DNA from: JACPUX01 sp964517465
Lineage (GTDB): Bacteria > Pseudomonadota > Gammaproteobacteria > Burkholderiales > Casimicrobiaceae
Assembly (NCBI GenBank): GCA_964517465.1
Contig: CAZFEK010000022.1
Coordinates: forward strand, 1 to 64,000
Length of the DNA stretch: 64,000 nt
Direction: 5' to 3'
A program made the translations under genes and the position numbers. Of the stretch, positions 42,700 through 51,244 are shown in pieces. Below the pieces are notes generated by a model that was not told the origin of the DNA, ran no database searches, and saw only the letters and a program-made list of their open reading frames with translations. The first letter of the stretch is position 1. Each line of letters begins with the position of its first letter.

Positions 42700-43752
42700 A
42701 TGCGCATCGTCGGAACTGAAATGACCTTGGCCTCGAGCCATGCGCTCAGCGCACGGCGCGAGGTCACCGAGAGCCTGCGGGCCTGGGTGGGCCCGCGACG
42801 GCCCGACTTCGAAGGCCGCGAAGCCCGACGCCCGGCGCCGCCGCCGGCACCACCCCCCGCGCCGGCAAAAGCTGCCAAAGAGACCAATCCGACCGCCATA
42901 GACCAAGCCGTCGAGGCGGCCGATGGCGACCCCATGCTCAGCCTGCTACGCACCATGATCGAGGCGATGACCGGCATCCGCATCAAAGTCTTTCGCGCCG
43001 ACGATTTGGCCCAGGTCGCGGCCCCGCCTGAGCTGCGCGACCCCAAGGAAGCCGCCAGCAATCCATCGGCGCGAGGCCCGGCAGGATTCGGCGTCGAATA
43101 CGATTACCACGAAGTGCGCGAAGAGCACGAAGCCACGGCCTTTGCCGCCAGCGGCGTGGTGCGCACCGCGGATGGCCAGGAGATCGAATTTCAGGTGTCT
43201 CTGGCGATGTCCCGCAGCTACCGCGAAGAGAGCAACGTCAGCTTGCGCTTGGGCGATGCCCGGCGCAAAGACCCTTTGGTGATCAACTTCTCAGGCTCGG
43301 CTGCACAACTGACCGAGGCGCGTTTTGCTTTCGATCTCGACGCCGACGGGCAAACCGAAAGCCTCCCGGGGCTTGCCTCGGGGAGCGGCTTTCTGGTTTT
43401 CGATCGCAACGGCAACGCGAAGGCCGATGATGGCAGCGAACTCTTGGGCCCGCAAAGCGGGGACGGTTTTGCCGAGCTGGCGAGGCTCGACGAAGACGGC
43501 AACGGCTGGATCGATGAAGGCGATGCCGCTTTCCAGCGCCTCTATGTTTGGTCGCCCGATGCAGACGGGGGCGGCGCCTTGCGCTCTCTCACCGAGTCCG
43601 ATGTCGGCGCAGTGGCGGTAAACGCGGTCGAAACGCCTTTCGAACTGCGCAGCGCGAACAACAGCTCTTTGGGCGCGGTTCGAGCGACCAGCGTGTATCT
43701 CAAAGAAAGCGGCGGGGCGAGCAGCGTCCAGCAAATCGACCTCAGCGTTTGA
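42700..43752 (+). CDS. EF-hand-like calcium-binding protein with RTX-adhesin-type C-terminal domain
   Basis: A 350-residue protein without a signal peptide. Residues 1-110 are low-complexity with a proline- and alanine-rich run. The C-terminal half has several acidic calcium-type loops: DLDADGQTES, DRNGNAKADDGSELLG, DEDGNGWIDEGDAAF and SPDADGG. This order (FDLD..., FDRNGN..., ADDGSEL..., DGFAEL...) is also found in large RTX-like secreted proteins, but here it stands alone. No secretion system is adjacent. Function unknown; calcium binding is inferred from the loops. Confidence 0.72.
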   Translation: MRIVGTEMTLASSHALSARREVTESLRAWVGPRRPDFEGREARRPAPPPAPPPAPAKAAKETNPTAIDQAVEAADGDPMLSLLRTMIEAMTGIRIKVFRADDLAQVAAPPELRDPKEAASNPSARGPAGFGVEYDYHEVREEHEATAFAASGVVRTADGQEIEFQVSLAMSRSYREESNVSLRLGDARRKDPLVINFSGSAAQLTEARFAFDLDADGQTESLPGLASGSGFLVFDRNGNAKADDGSELLGPQSGDGFAELARLDEDGNGWIDEGDAAFQRLYVWSPDADGGGALRSLTESDVGAVAVNAVETPFELRSANNSSLGAVRATSVYLKESGGASSVQQIDLSV

Positions 43753-43947
43753 GCGCCTGGCTCAAGGGGGCACCGTAGGACGGCGATCCCAGCAGGTCCT
43801 TCGTTGCGGGGCGGCGAGGGCATCGCGCTCGGCAGGAAGGAAGGTCCAACTATCCGCTGACGGTTGCCCGCAAGAGTCCCTATGACCCAAGCGATCCCTG
43901 GCTGAGCGCTTTGGCCGGCACGGCTGCGAGCGGTTTCCCCGACCGGC
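43753..43947. other. Gap after the EF-hand gene with a possible coding remnant
   Basis: A startless frame from 43779 to 43955 reads protein-like at its end (RKSPYDPSDPWLSALAGTAA) before a stop inside the next gene's tail. It may be the remnant of a broken gene or chance. No hairpin with a T-run is seen. Confidence 0.2.
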
Positions 43948-44943
43948 TCATTTGAATTCATAGCTGCCGCGCCCGCCCAGCCATTCACGCGCACCGCCGT
44001 CCCGCAGCCATTGGGATGCCTCCGAGTCGCCGCGCAGATGGGCTCGCCAGAATGCCGTGCTGAGTGCCATCACCGCGCTAGACGACGTATCGGCCTCCAA
44101 GCGCGTGTTGCCGCTGAACTGGTGATGCGCCGCGCCGTCGATCACCAGGAGGTATTTGTCGGGTTGGGGCATGAAGCGATAGGGCTCACGCCGGTTCTGC
44201 GGCGAAGCGCCGGTACCGAGCACGTCTTCGTCGCGGCTGCCGGTAATGCTCATGAAAGGCAACCGTATCGAACCGAAGCGTTCCGGCCAATGCTCGGGCC
44301 TCCCGACAGCGGCGGGGCTCAGCGCCAAAGCGGCCTTGAGTCTGGGTTCGGCCATGTTCCCGGCCTGAGGAAAGCGTTCTCCGGACAACGCCATGGTGGT
44401 CCGCGCGCCGAAGGAATGGCCGCTCATGCCGATTCGGTCGAGGTCGATCTCTCGCCACTCGCCCTGGGATCGGCGTCGCGCCAGCTCGTCGAGGACAAAG
44501 CGCACGTCCTCGAGCCGCGCCTTAAATTGCTCGGCATTGGCGCCTTTTCCCAGCGCATCCCGCGGCCGCTGGCGTCCTCCCGACGCGTCTCGCAAGAGCC
44601 CGGCATCACTGCCGGGGTGCTGCAAATGCAGGCTGACGAAACCGTGGCTGGCCCAATGGCGACCCCAAAGCTCTCCGGCGCGTGCCGAACCGCCCAGACC
44701 GTGGGAAAAAAGAATCAAGGGATAGCTGCCTGGTGCGGATCCAAGCGCCCTTGGACGGTAAACCCGCAGCGGCAAATCTCGCTTTCGGCTGGCGTCATGC
44801 CAGGTGGTCTCGATGACCTCGATCGCCTCCGGACCTGCTTGACGATAACGATCGGCTGTTCCTGCACCGGCGGCGCAGGCCAACAGAGAGAGCGCGAGGC
44901 TCAAAGCAAGCGGCAGTGCAGGAGATCGGCAGTTGGAAGGCAT
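43948..44943 (-). CDS. Alpha/beta hydrolase, predicted lipoprotein or secreted
   Basis: Serine hydrolase with nucleophile elbow GMSGHSFGA, oxyanion strand LILFSHGLGG and a late catalytic histidine in DGAAHHQFSG. This arrangement resembles acetylhydrolase or dienelactone-hydrolase-like enzymes. The signal segment contains LLAC, which could be a lipobox. I chose the ATG at 44943, with GGAG 8 bp upstream; an upstream ATG adds nine residues. It is divergent from the grpE operon. Substrate unknown. Confidence 0.8.
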   Translation of the reverse strand: MPSNCRSPALPLALSLALSLLACAAGAGTADRYRQAGPEAIEVIETTWHDASRKRDLPLRVYRPRALGSAPGSYPLILFSHGLGGSARAGELWGRHWASHGFVSLHLQHPGSDAGLLRDASGGRQRPRDALGKGANAEQFKARLEDVRFVLDELARRRSQGEWREIDLDRIGMSGHSFGARTTMALSGERFPQAGNMAEPRLKAALALSPAAVGRPEHWPERFGSIRLPFMSITGSRDEDVLGTGASPQNRREPYRFMPQPDKYLLVIDGAAHHQFSGNTRLEADTSSSAVMALSTAFWRAHLRGDSEASQWLRDGGAREWLGGRGSYEFK

Positions 44944-45028
44944 ATTGGGTGCTCCAAAGTGGCGTCCCAATTATAGGCAAGCACCCGGGCCGGCTTTGGT
45001 TCGGAAACTTTTTGTTGCTTTTGGGTAT

Positions 45029-45051
45029 TGAAATCGGGGTTTTCGTCCCCA
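45029..45051 (+). promoter_or_regulatory. Sigma-32 (heat-shock) promoter of grpE-dnaK-dnaJ
   Basis: TTGAAA at 45029-45034 and CCCC at 45048-45051, followed by AG, are separated by 13 bp, matching the heat-shock consensus TTGAAA / CCCCAT. Part of the spacer (CGGGG) can pair with the -10 Cs. The start of transcription would be near 45060 and the grpE ATG is at 45088. No CIRCE is present, so control appears to be by sigma-32 rather than HrcA. Confidence 0.75.
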
Positions 45052-45087
45052 GCTGGCTTCCGTTCGACTTCAATCTAGAGCCAGACT

Positions 45088-45657
45088 ATGCAGGACAATA
45101 CCGCGCCAAACGGCGCCGAACCCCAGGATATCGATGCTCCTCAAGGCCTGCCCGCCGTCGAGCCAGGTGCCCAGGCCGAAACGCCACCCGTCGCCCCGGA
45201 TGTGGAAGCGCACTTGAGCAAACTCAGAGCCGAAGTGGATGAATTGCGCGACTCGTGGCTTAGGGCCAAGGCCGAAGGGGACAACATCCGCAAGCGCGCC
45301 CAGGCCGACGTGGCCGCGGCGCACAAATATGCCATCGAAAACTTCGCCGAGGCTCTGGTGCCGGTGATGGACAGCCTCCAGGCCGCGCTGGCGGCACCGC
45401 AAGCCAGCCTGGAGACCTTGCGCGCCGGCGTCGAATTAACTGCCAAGCAGCTTGGCGCAGCTTTTGAAAAAGGGGGCATCGTCACCGTCGATCCGGTGGG
45501 GGAGAAGTTTGACCCGCACCATCACCAGGCCATGGCGATGCTCGATAACGATCAGCCGGCCAATACCGTGGTGCAGGTTTACCAAAAAGGCTATCTGGTG
45601 CACGAACGCGTTCTGCGTCCGGCCCTGGTGGTCGTTTCCAAAGGGAAGGGCGCTTGA
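45088..45657 (+). CDS. grpE: Nucleotide exchange factor GrpE
   Basis: Releases ADP from DnaK. The 189 residues have an acidic unstructured N-terminus, the long helix (LRAEVDELRDSWLRAKAEGDNIRKR, split here as seen) and the C-terminal beta domain ending VDPVGEKFDPHHHQAM and VLRPALVVVSKG. It is the first gene of the Hsp70 operon, directly after the heat-shock promoter. Confidence 0.95.
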   Translation: MQDNTAPNGAEPQDIDAPQGLPAVEPGAQAETPPVAPDVEAHLSKLRAEVDELRDSWLRAKAEGDNIRKRAQADVAAAHKYAIENFAEALVPVMDSLQAALAAPQASLETLRAGVELTAKQLGAAFEKGGIVTVDPVGEKFDPHHHQAMAMLDNDQPANTVVQVYQKGYLVHERVLRPALVVVSKGKGA

Positions 45658-45754
45658 AAAACAAGGGCAAAGGCGCCACTTACAGATCATCTGCGAACGC
45701 CGGCTGCTTTGGCCACCGGCGCTCCTAACCGACTCGAATTGAGGGGAAAGCAAA

Positions 45755-47686
45755 ATGGGCAAAATCATCGGCATCGACCTGGGTACTACCAATTCCTGTG
45801 TTGCCATCATGGAAGGCGGTAACCCGAAGGTGATCGAAAATTCGGAAGGCGCGCGCACCACGCCGTCTATCGTCGCCTACCAGGACGACGGCGAAATCCT
45901 GGTCGGGGCCTCGGCCAAGCGCCAGGCGGTGACCAATCCGAAGAACACGCTGTACGCGGTCAAGCGGCTCATCGGCCGGCGCTTCGAAGAAAAGGAAGTG
46001 CAAAAAGACATCGACCTCATGCCTTATCGCATTACCAAGGCCGACAATGGAGACGCCTGGGTGGAGGTGCGCGGCAGGGCGATTGCGCCGCCGCAAATCT
46101 CCAGCGAAGTGCTGCGCAAGATGAAAAAGACCGCCGAGGATTATCTGGGCGAGCCGGTTACCGAGGCGGTGATTACCGTGCCCGCTTACTTCAACGATTC
46201 GCAGCGCCAGGCGACCAAGGACGCCGGCCGCATCGCCGGTCTGGAGGTCAAGCGCATTATCAACGAGCCCACTGCGGCAGCGCTCGCCTTCGGTCTCGAC
46301 AAAAAAGGCGGCGACCGCAAGATTGCGGTCTATGACTTGGGCGGCGGCACCTTCGACGTTTCGATCATCGAAATTGCCGACGTCGAAGGCGAAATGCAGT
46401 TCGAAGTGCTTTCCACCAACGGCGATACTTTTCTGGGCGGCGAGGACTTCGACCAGCGAGTGATCGACTATATCGTTACCGAGTTCAAGAAGGAGCAGGG
46501 GGTCGATTTGTCGAAGGACGTGCTCGCGCTGCAGCGCCTGAAAGATGCGGCCGAGAAGACGAAGATCGAGCTTTCGTCTTCGCAGCAGACCGAAATCAAC
46601 CTGCCCTACATCACCGCCGACGCCGCGGGCCCGAAGCACCTGTCTTTGAAGATCACCCGCGCCAAATTCGAGAGTTTGGTCGAGGAATTGATCGATCGCA
46701 CCATCGAACCTTGCCGCATCGCCGTGAAAGATGCCGGCGTCAAGCTCTCCGATATCAGCGACGTGATCCTGGTCGGGGGCATGACCCGCATGCCCAAGGT
46801 GCAAGACAAAGTGCGCGAATACTTCCTACGCGACCCCCGCAAAGACGTCAATCCCGATGAGGCTGTGGCGGTTGGTGCGGCGATCCAAGCCTCGGTGCTC
46901 TCGGGCGAACGCAAGGATGTGTTGCTCTTGGACGTTACGCCCCTGAGTTTGGGCATCGAAACGCTGGGCGGCGTGATGACCAAGCTCATTCAGAAGAACA
47001 CCACCATTCCGACCAAGGCCAATCAGGTGTTCTCCACTGCCGACGACAACCAGACGGCAGTCACCATCCACGTGCTGCAAGGCGAGCGGGAGATGGCGGC
47101 CGGCAACAAGAGCCTCGGGCAATTCAACCTGTCGGACATTCCGCCGGCGCCGCGCGGCATGCCGCAGATCGAAGTGACCTTCGACATCGACGCCAACGGC
47201 ATTTTGCACGTGTCCGCTAAGGACAAAGCCACCGGCAAGGAAAACAAGATCAAGATCCAGGCCTCGAGCGGTCTTACCGAAGACGAAATCCAGCGCATGG
47301 TGAAAGATGCCGAAGCGCATGCCGAGGAAGACCATCGCACCCATGAGCTGGTCGATGCGCGCAACCAGTGCGACGCCGCTATCCATTCGGTGAAGAAGGC
47401 CCTCACCGAATACGGCAAAGAGTTGGACGCGGCCGAAAAAGACAAGATCGAAGCGGCGATCAAAGAAGCCGAAGAAGCGATCAAGGGCTCAGACAAGGCA
47501 GTGATCGAAGCCAAGGCGCAGGCCCTCATGACCGCGGCCCAGAAGCTGGGCGAAAAAATGTACGCCCAAGCACAAGCGCAAGGGCAAAGCGCCGCCGGAG
47601 CGCAGGGCGCGGCCGGCGGGAGCTCCAAGGCAGACGAGGAAAAAGTGGTCGATGCCGAGTTTACCGAGGTGAAGGACAAGAAATAG
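45755..47686 (+). CDS. dnaK: Chaperone DnaK (Hsp70)
   Basis: ATP-dependent chaperone. The ATPase domain begins IIGIDLGTTNSCVAIM and has YDLGGGTFDVSIIE and VILVGGMTRMP; the substrate domain follows the linker VLLLDVTPLSLGIETLGG; the lid ends with a glycine/alanine/glutamine-rich tail and DAEFTEVKDKK. Length 643 residues. AGGGGAAAG precedes the ATG. The grpE-dnaK gap contains a short GC hairpin (GCCGG/CCGGC) but no terminator. Confidence 0.97.
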   Translation: MGKIIGIDLGTTNSCVAIMEGGNPKVIENSEGARTTPSIVAYQDDGEILVGASAKRQAVTNPKNTLYAVKRLIGRRFEEKEVQKDIDLMPYRITKADNGDAWVEVRGRAIAPPQISSEVLRKMKKTAEDYLGEPVTEAVITVPAYFNDSQRQATKDAGRIAGLEVKRIINEPTAAALAFGLDKKGGDRKIAVYDLGGGTFDVSIIEIADVEGEMQFEVLSTNGDTFLGGEDFDQRVIDYIVTEFKKEQGVDLSKDVLALQRLKDAAEKTKIELSSSQQTEINLPYITADAAGPKHLSLKITRAKFESLVEELIDRTIEPCRIAVKDAGVKLSDISDVILVGGMTRMPKVQDKVREYFLRDPRKDVNPDEAVAVGAAIQASVLSGERKDVLLLDVTPLSLGIETLGGVMTKLIQKNTTIPTKANQVFSTADDNQTAVTIHVLQGEREMAAGNKSLGQFNLSDIPPAPRGMPQIEVTFDIDANGILHVSAKDKATGKENKIKIQASSGLTEDEIQRMVKDAEAHAEEDHRTHELVDARNQCDAAIHSVKKALTEYGKELDAAEKDKIEAAIKEAEEAIKGSDKAVIEAKAQALMTAAQKLGEKMYAQAQAQGQSAAGAQGAAGGSSKADEEKVVDAEFTEVKDKK

Positions 47687-47699
47687 TCGAGAGCTGCGA

Positions 47700-47818
47700 G
47701 GGAGAGTCGAGAGTAGTCCGGGGCATTTCAGGGACCATTCTCGACTCGAACCGCTCAACGACGACAGAGTCGCCCGCTGTTATCGACTCAAAACTTTCGA
47801 CTCTCGACTCTCGACTCC
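47700..47818. repeat. Direct and inverted TCGACTC repeats between dnaK and dnaJ
   Basis: The 135-bp dnaK-dnaJ gap is filled with copies of CGACTCT. The left arm GGAGAGTCGAGAGT (47701-47714) is nearly complementary to ACTCTCGACTCTC (about 47799-47811), and TCTCGACTC also occurs at 47739-47747. The transcript could fold into a long hairpin ending within a few bases of the dnaJ start. No ribosome site is otherwise visible for dnaJ; the last bases before ATG are CCCCC. Confidence 0.7.
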
Positions 47819-47821
47819 CCC

Positions 47822-48958
47822 ATGTCCAAACGCGACTACTACACCGTCCTCGGCGTCAACCGCGACGCATCCGAGGAAGAGATCAAAAAAGCTTATCGCA
47901 AGCTGGCGATGAAGCACCATCCGGATCGTAACCCGGACAACCCCAAGGCCGAGGAAGCGTTCAAAGAGGCGAAAGAAGCCTACGAGGTGCTCTCCGATGC
48001 CAAGAAGCGCGCAGCCTACGATCAGTTTGGGCACGCCGGCGTCGACCCGTCTGCAGCCGCAGGTATGGGTGGGGCGCAAGGCGGCTTTGGCGGATTCGGT
48101 GATGCCTTCGGCGACATTTTCAGCGAAATATTCGGCGGCGCAGGCGGCGGACGCGGTCGTGGCAGCGGCATGTACCGCGGTGCGGATTTGCGCTACAACC
48201 TCGAAATCAGCCTCGAGGACGCGGCGCGCGGCACCGAGGCCAAGATTCGCATTCCCACCATGGAAGAGTGCGAAACCTGCCGCGGCAGCGGCGCCAAGCC
48301 CGGAACGCAGCCCAAGACTTGCCCGCACTGCAACGGCTCGGGTCAGATTCGCATTTCCCAAGGCTTCTTTTCCATTCAACAGACCTGTCCGCATTGCCAC
48401 GGCAGCGGGCGTTATGTGGCCGATCCCTGCCGCGATTGCGGTGGTGCCGGCCGCATCAAGAAGCACAAGACGCTTTCGGTAAAGATTCCTGCCGGCGTCG
48501 ATCAGGACGACCGCATACGTCTAGCCGGTGAAGGCGAACCGGGCTTGAATGGCGGGCCGCCGGGCGACCTCTACGTCGTGGTGAGTCTCAAGCCGCATTC
48601 GGTGTTTCAGCGCGAACAGAACGACCTGCATTGTGAAATGCCGATCAGTTTCGCCACGGCGGCCTTGGGGGGCGAAATCGAAATCCCCACGCTCGATGGC
48701 AGCGCCAAGATCAAGATTCCGCACGAGACGCAGTCCGGGCAGGTGTTTCGCTTGCGCGGCAAGGGTATCCGAGGGGTGAGAAGCTCCGGCCATGGCGACT
48801 TGTATTGCCATGTGGTCGTGGAAACCCCGGTAAAACTCACCGACCGGCAGAAAGAATTGCTGCGCGAATTCGAAGCGATCGAACAAAAGGACAGCGCAGT
48901 TCATAATCCTCGGGCCAAGTCCTGGATGGACAAGGTGCGCGAGTTCTTTTCCCAATAA
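47822..48958 (+). CDS. dnaJ: Chaperone DnaJ (Hsp40)
   Basis: Co-chaperone that loads clients on DnaK and stimulates its ATPase. J domain with KHHPDRNPD at residues ~35, a glycine/phenylalanine-rich linker (GGFGGFGDAFGDIFSEIFGG), then four zinc motifs (CETCRGSG, CPHCNGSG, CPHCHGSG, CRDCGGAG) and the C-terminal domains. Length 378 residues. It is the last gene of the heat-shock operon. Confidence 0.97.
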   Translation: MSKRDYYTVLGVNRDASEEEIKKAYRKLAMKHHPDRNPDNPKAEEAFKEAKEAYEVLSDAKKRAAYDQFGHAGVDPSAAAGMGGAQGGFGGFGDAFGDIFSEIFGGAGGGRGRGSGMYRGADLRYNLEISLEDAARGTEAKIRIPTMEECETCRGSGAKPGTQPKTCPHCNGSGQIRISQGFFSIQQTCPHCHGSGRYVADPCRDCGGAGRIKKHKTLSVKIPAGVDQDDRIRLAGEGEPGLNGGPPGDLYVVVSLKPHSVFQREQNDLHCEMPISFATAALGGEIEIPTLDGSAKIKIPHETQSGQVFRLRGKGIRGVRSSGHGDLYCHVVVETPVKLTDRQKELLREFEAIEQKDSAVHNPRAKSWMDKVREFFSQ

Positions 48959-49000
48959 GGCCCGATATCAGCCCGCCGCGATCAAAGGGCGCAGACGGGA

Positions 49001-51244
49001 TCAAACTACCGGTCGTTCCGGATGCACCGCCTCGGCCATTTCGATGCGGTTGCGCCACCATTCGGCGAGGGCGAGGGCGTCGAGCGGAGCGCTGATGTAA
49101 AAACCCTGCGCCTCTTCGCAGCCGTGCTTTTGCAGGAAGCGGTATTGCGCCGGACTCTCCACGCCTTCAGCAATGACTCTCAGGCCCAGGCCTTTGGCGA
49201 GGGCCAGAATGGCGAGGGTGATGGCTTCGTCATTGTGGTCGTGATCGAGCCCGCGCACGAATTTTTGGTCGATCTTGACGCTGTGCAAGGGCAGCCGCGT
49301 GAGGTAGTTCAAGCTCGAATAACCTGTGCCGAAATCGTCCATGGTGATGGTGACCCCCATGGATTTGAGGCGCATGAGCGTGGCGACGGCCTTTTCGGGG
49401 TTGGAGATGATCACCGACTCGGTGATCTCCAGGTCCAAAAAGCGCGGCAGCAACCCGCTGTCGGCGAGGGCATGCTCCACCACGCTCACCCATCCCTCTT
49501 GTTCGAGTTGCTGCACTGAGAGGTTGACCGACAGGCGCATGAGCAGGTCTTGGTCGTGCCAGGCCCGAGCTTGCAAGCAGGCGGTGCGAAGCGCCCAAGT
49601 GCCCAGCGGGTGGATGAGGCCCGACTCTTCGGCGACCGGAATGAACTCAACCGGGGAAATCAAGCCTCGTTCCGGATCTCGCCAGCGCAGCAGAGCTTCC
49701 ACACCGACCGGCCACCCGGAAGCAATGTCGATCTGCGGCTGAAACACCAGTTCGAATTCGTTGTTGGCAAGCGCGCGCCGCAGGTCGTTTTCGAGTTTGA
49801 GCCGCGCCTGCACCCGCGCGTTCATCTCCGGGGTGTAGAAGCGGTAGGCATCGCGCCCATGCTCTTTGGCGGCATACATCGCGGTATCGGCCTGCTTCAC
49901 CAGGCCCACCGGATCGGCAGCGTCTTCCGGGTAGAGGGCGATGCCGATGCTCACGGTCACCGTCAGGTCTTGCCCGACCAGCGAGAAGGGCGTGGCAAAA
50001 ATGCGCTGCACCCGGGCCAGAAGGTCCATGACATGGTGCGTGCTGTGGGCCGGGTGGAGGCCGGGAACCACGATCAGGAACTCGTCTCCGCCCAGCCGCG
50101 CCACGGTGTCGTTTTCGCGCACTGCTTGCTGCAGCCGCTGCGCAGCGTCCCGCAGCAGCTGGTCTCCGGCATCATGGCCCAGGGTGTCGTTGATGCGCTT
50201 GAAATGGTCGAAGTCGATGAACAGCACGGCCACTTCCCACTGCTGGCGTTCGGCATCGGCCAGCATCTGCTTCAAGCGGGTGTTGAGCAGCGCCCGGTTG
50301 GGCAGGCCGGTGAGTATGTCGTGCTGCGCAAGGCGATAGGCGTTGGCGGTGGCAACTTTGAGTTCTTGGGTGCGCAAGGCGACTTGTTCTTCGAGCGTGC
50401 GCTGGTTGTCTTCGAGTGCCGCCTTATGCTCTTCGAGGCGCCGCTGGTAGCTCACGATTTCGCTGCGGCTGGTGGCGAGCTTGCCCGCCATGTCGTTGAA
50501 CGCCTCGGTGAGCTGGGCCAATTCGTCGCTGGTGGTGACCGGAACATGCACGTCGAAGCGCCCCGAGGCTACCGCCTTTGCGGCCCTGGTGAGGCGATTG
50601 ATCGGCATCACCAGGCGGCGGGTGAGAAGCACCACGATCAGCACACTGAGCAAAATGGCGCCGACGGCGATTTTCACCGCGCCGAAAACATAGGCCCATT
50701 GACGCGCGGCGACGCGCTCATAGTGCATGCCAATGCGGATGTAGCCGATCGGTCCCTTGGAGTCGGCGCTGCTGCCCACGCCGCGCAGCGACTGGGTGGC
50801 GGGGCGGGTGCGTATGGGAGTAATCAGTTCCAGTATGCGCCGGTCCTCATGCCTGATTTCGGCGATCACCGTTTCGCCTTCGATGCGCCCTGAGCGCTCG
50901 GCCAGCGGCGGCAGTTTGCCCTCCCGGAAATTCCTGGCCGCAATGGACTCGCGCCGCGCGTCGAGCATTTCGGCGTAAGCGATGTCGCTGTCGAACTTGA
51001 GTATGTCCAGAAGATGCGTGGCATCGTCCTTGTTGGCGGTGTACGCCGTGTATTCGCTGACCTCGGCCAGCACCTCGAGGGTGGTGCGCGCCTGGGCTTC
51101 GAGCTTGGCTTGTGCATCGCGCGCTTCCTGCTGGACCAAGAAGCCGGTGACGCCCAGGGCGGTGACGACGATGCCGCCGATCGACAGCAGGTTCAGCTTG
51201 ACCAGCAGGCCAAGGCCTGAGCGCGAGGGTGTCGGCTCATTCAT
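49001..51244 (-). CDS. Bifunctional GGDEF-EAL c-di-GMP enzyme with periplasmic sensor
   Basis: The 747 residues begin with a helix (about 14-37), a periplasmic region of about 150 residues, a second helix (about 187-207), HAMP, a short coiled coil, then GGDEF and EAL. The cyclase site RLGGDEF (near 383) and the phosphodiesterase motifs VEALLRW (near 515), LEITES, DDFGTGYSS, KIDQKFV and AEGVE are all intact, so both activities are possible, with c-di-GMP hydrolysis most likely. Its start overlaps the stop of a periplasmic binding protein gene by 8 bp, suggesting that protein is its sensor partner. Confidence 0.93.
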   Translation of the reverse strand: MNEPTPSRSGLGLLVKLNLLSIGGIVVTALGVTGFLVQQEARDAQAKLEAQARTTLEVLAEVSEYTAYTANKDDATHLLDILKFDSDIAYAEMLDARRESIAARNFREGKLPPLAERSGRIEGETVIAEIRHEDRRILELITPIRTRPATQSLRGVGSSADSKGPIGYIRIGMHYERVAARQWAYVFGAVKIAVGAILLSVLIVVLLTRRLVMPINRLTRAAKAVASGRFDVHVPVTTSDELAQLTEAFNDMAGKLATSRSEIVSYQRRLEEHKAALEDNQRTLEEQVALRTQELKVATANAYRLAQHDILTGLPNRALLNTRLKQMLADAERQQWEVAVLFIDFDHFKRINDTLGHDAGDQLLRDAAQRLQQAVRENDTVARLGGDEFLIVVPGLHPAHSTHHVMDLLARVQRIFATPFSLVGQDLTVTVSIGIALYPEDAADPVGLVKQADTAMYAAKEHGRDAYRFYTPEMNARVQARLKLENDLRRALANNEFELVFQPQIDIASGWPVGVEALLRWRDPERGLISPVEFIPVAEESGLIHPLGTWALRTACLQARAWHDQDLLMRLSVNLSVQQLEQEGWVSVVEHALADSGLLPRFLDLEITESVIISNPEKAVATLMRLKSMGVTITMDDFGTGYSSLNYLTRLPLHSVKIDQKFVRGLDHDHNDEAITLAILALAKGLGLRVIAEGVESPAQYRFLQKHGCEEAQGFYISAPLDALALAEWWRNRIEMAEAVHPERPVV

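Noticed and set aside
45658..45754. REP-like sequence between grpE and dnaK
   Set aside because: TTAGGAGCGCCGG resembles the left REP, but the remaining arm does not match; only a GC hairpin is supported.
49550..50893. A 447-codon plus-strand frame opposite the GGDEF-EAL gene
   Set aside because: The minus strand carries all catalytic motifs; the plus frame has none.
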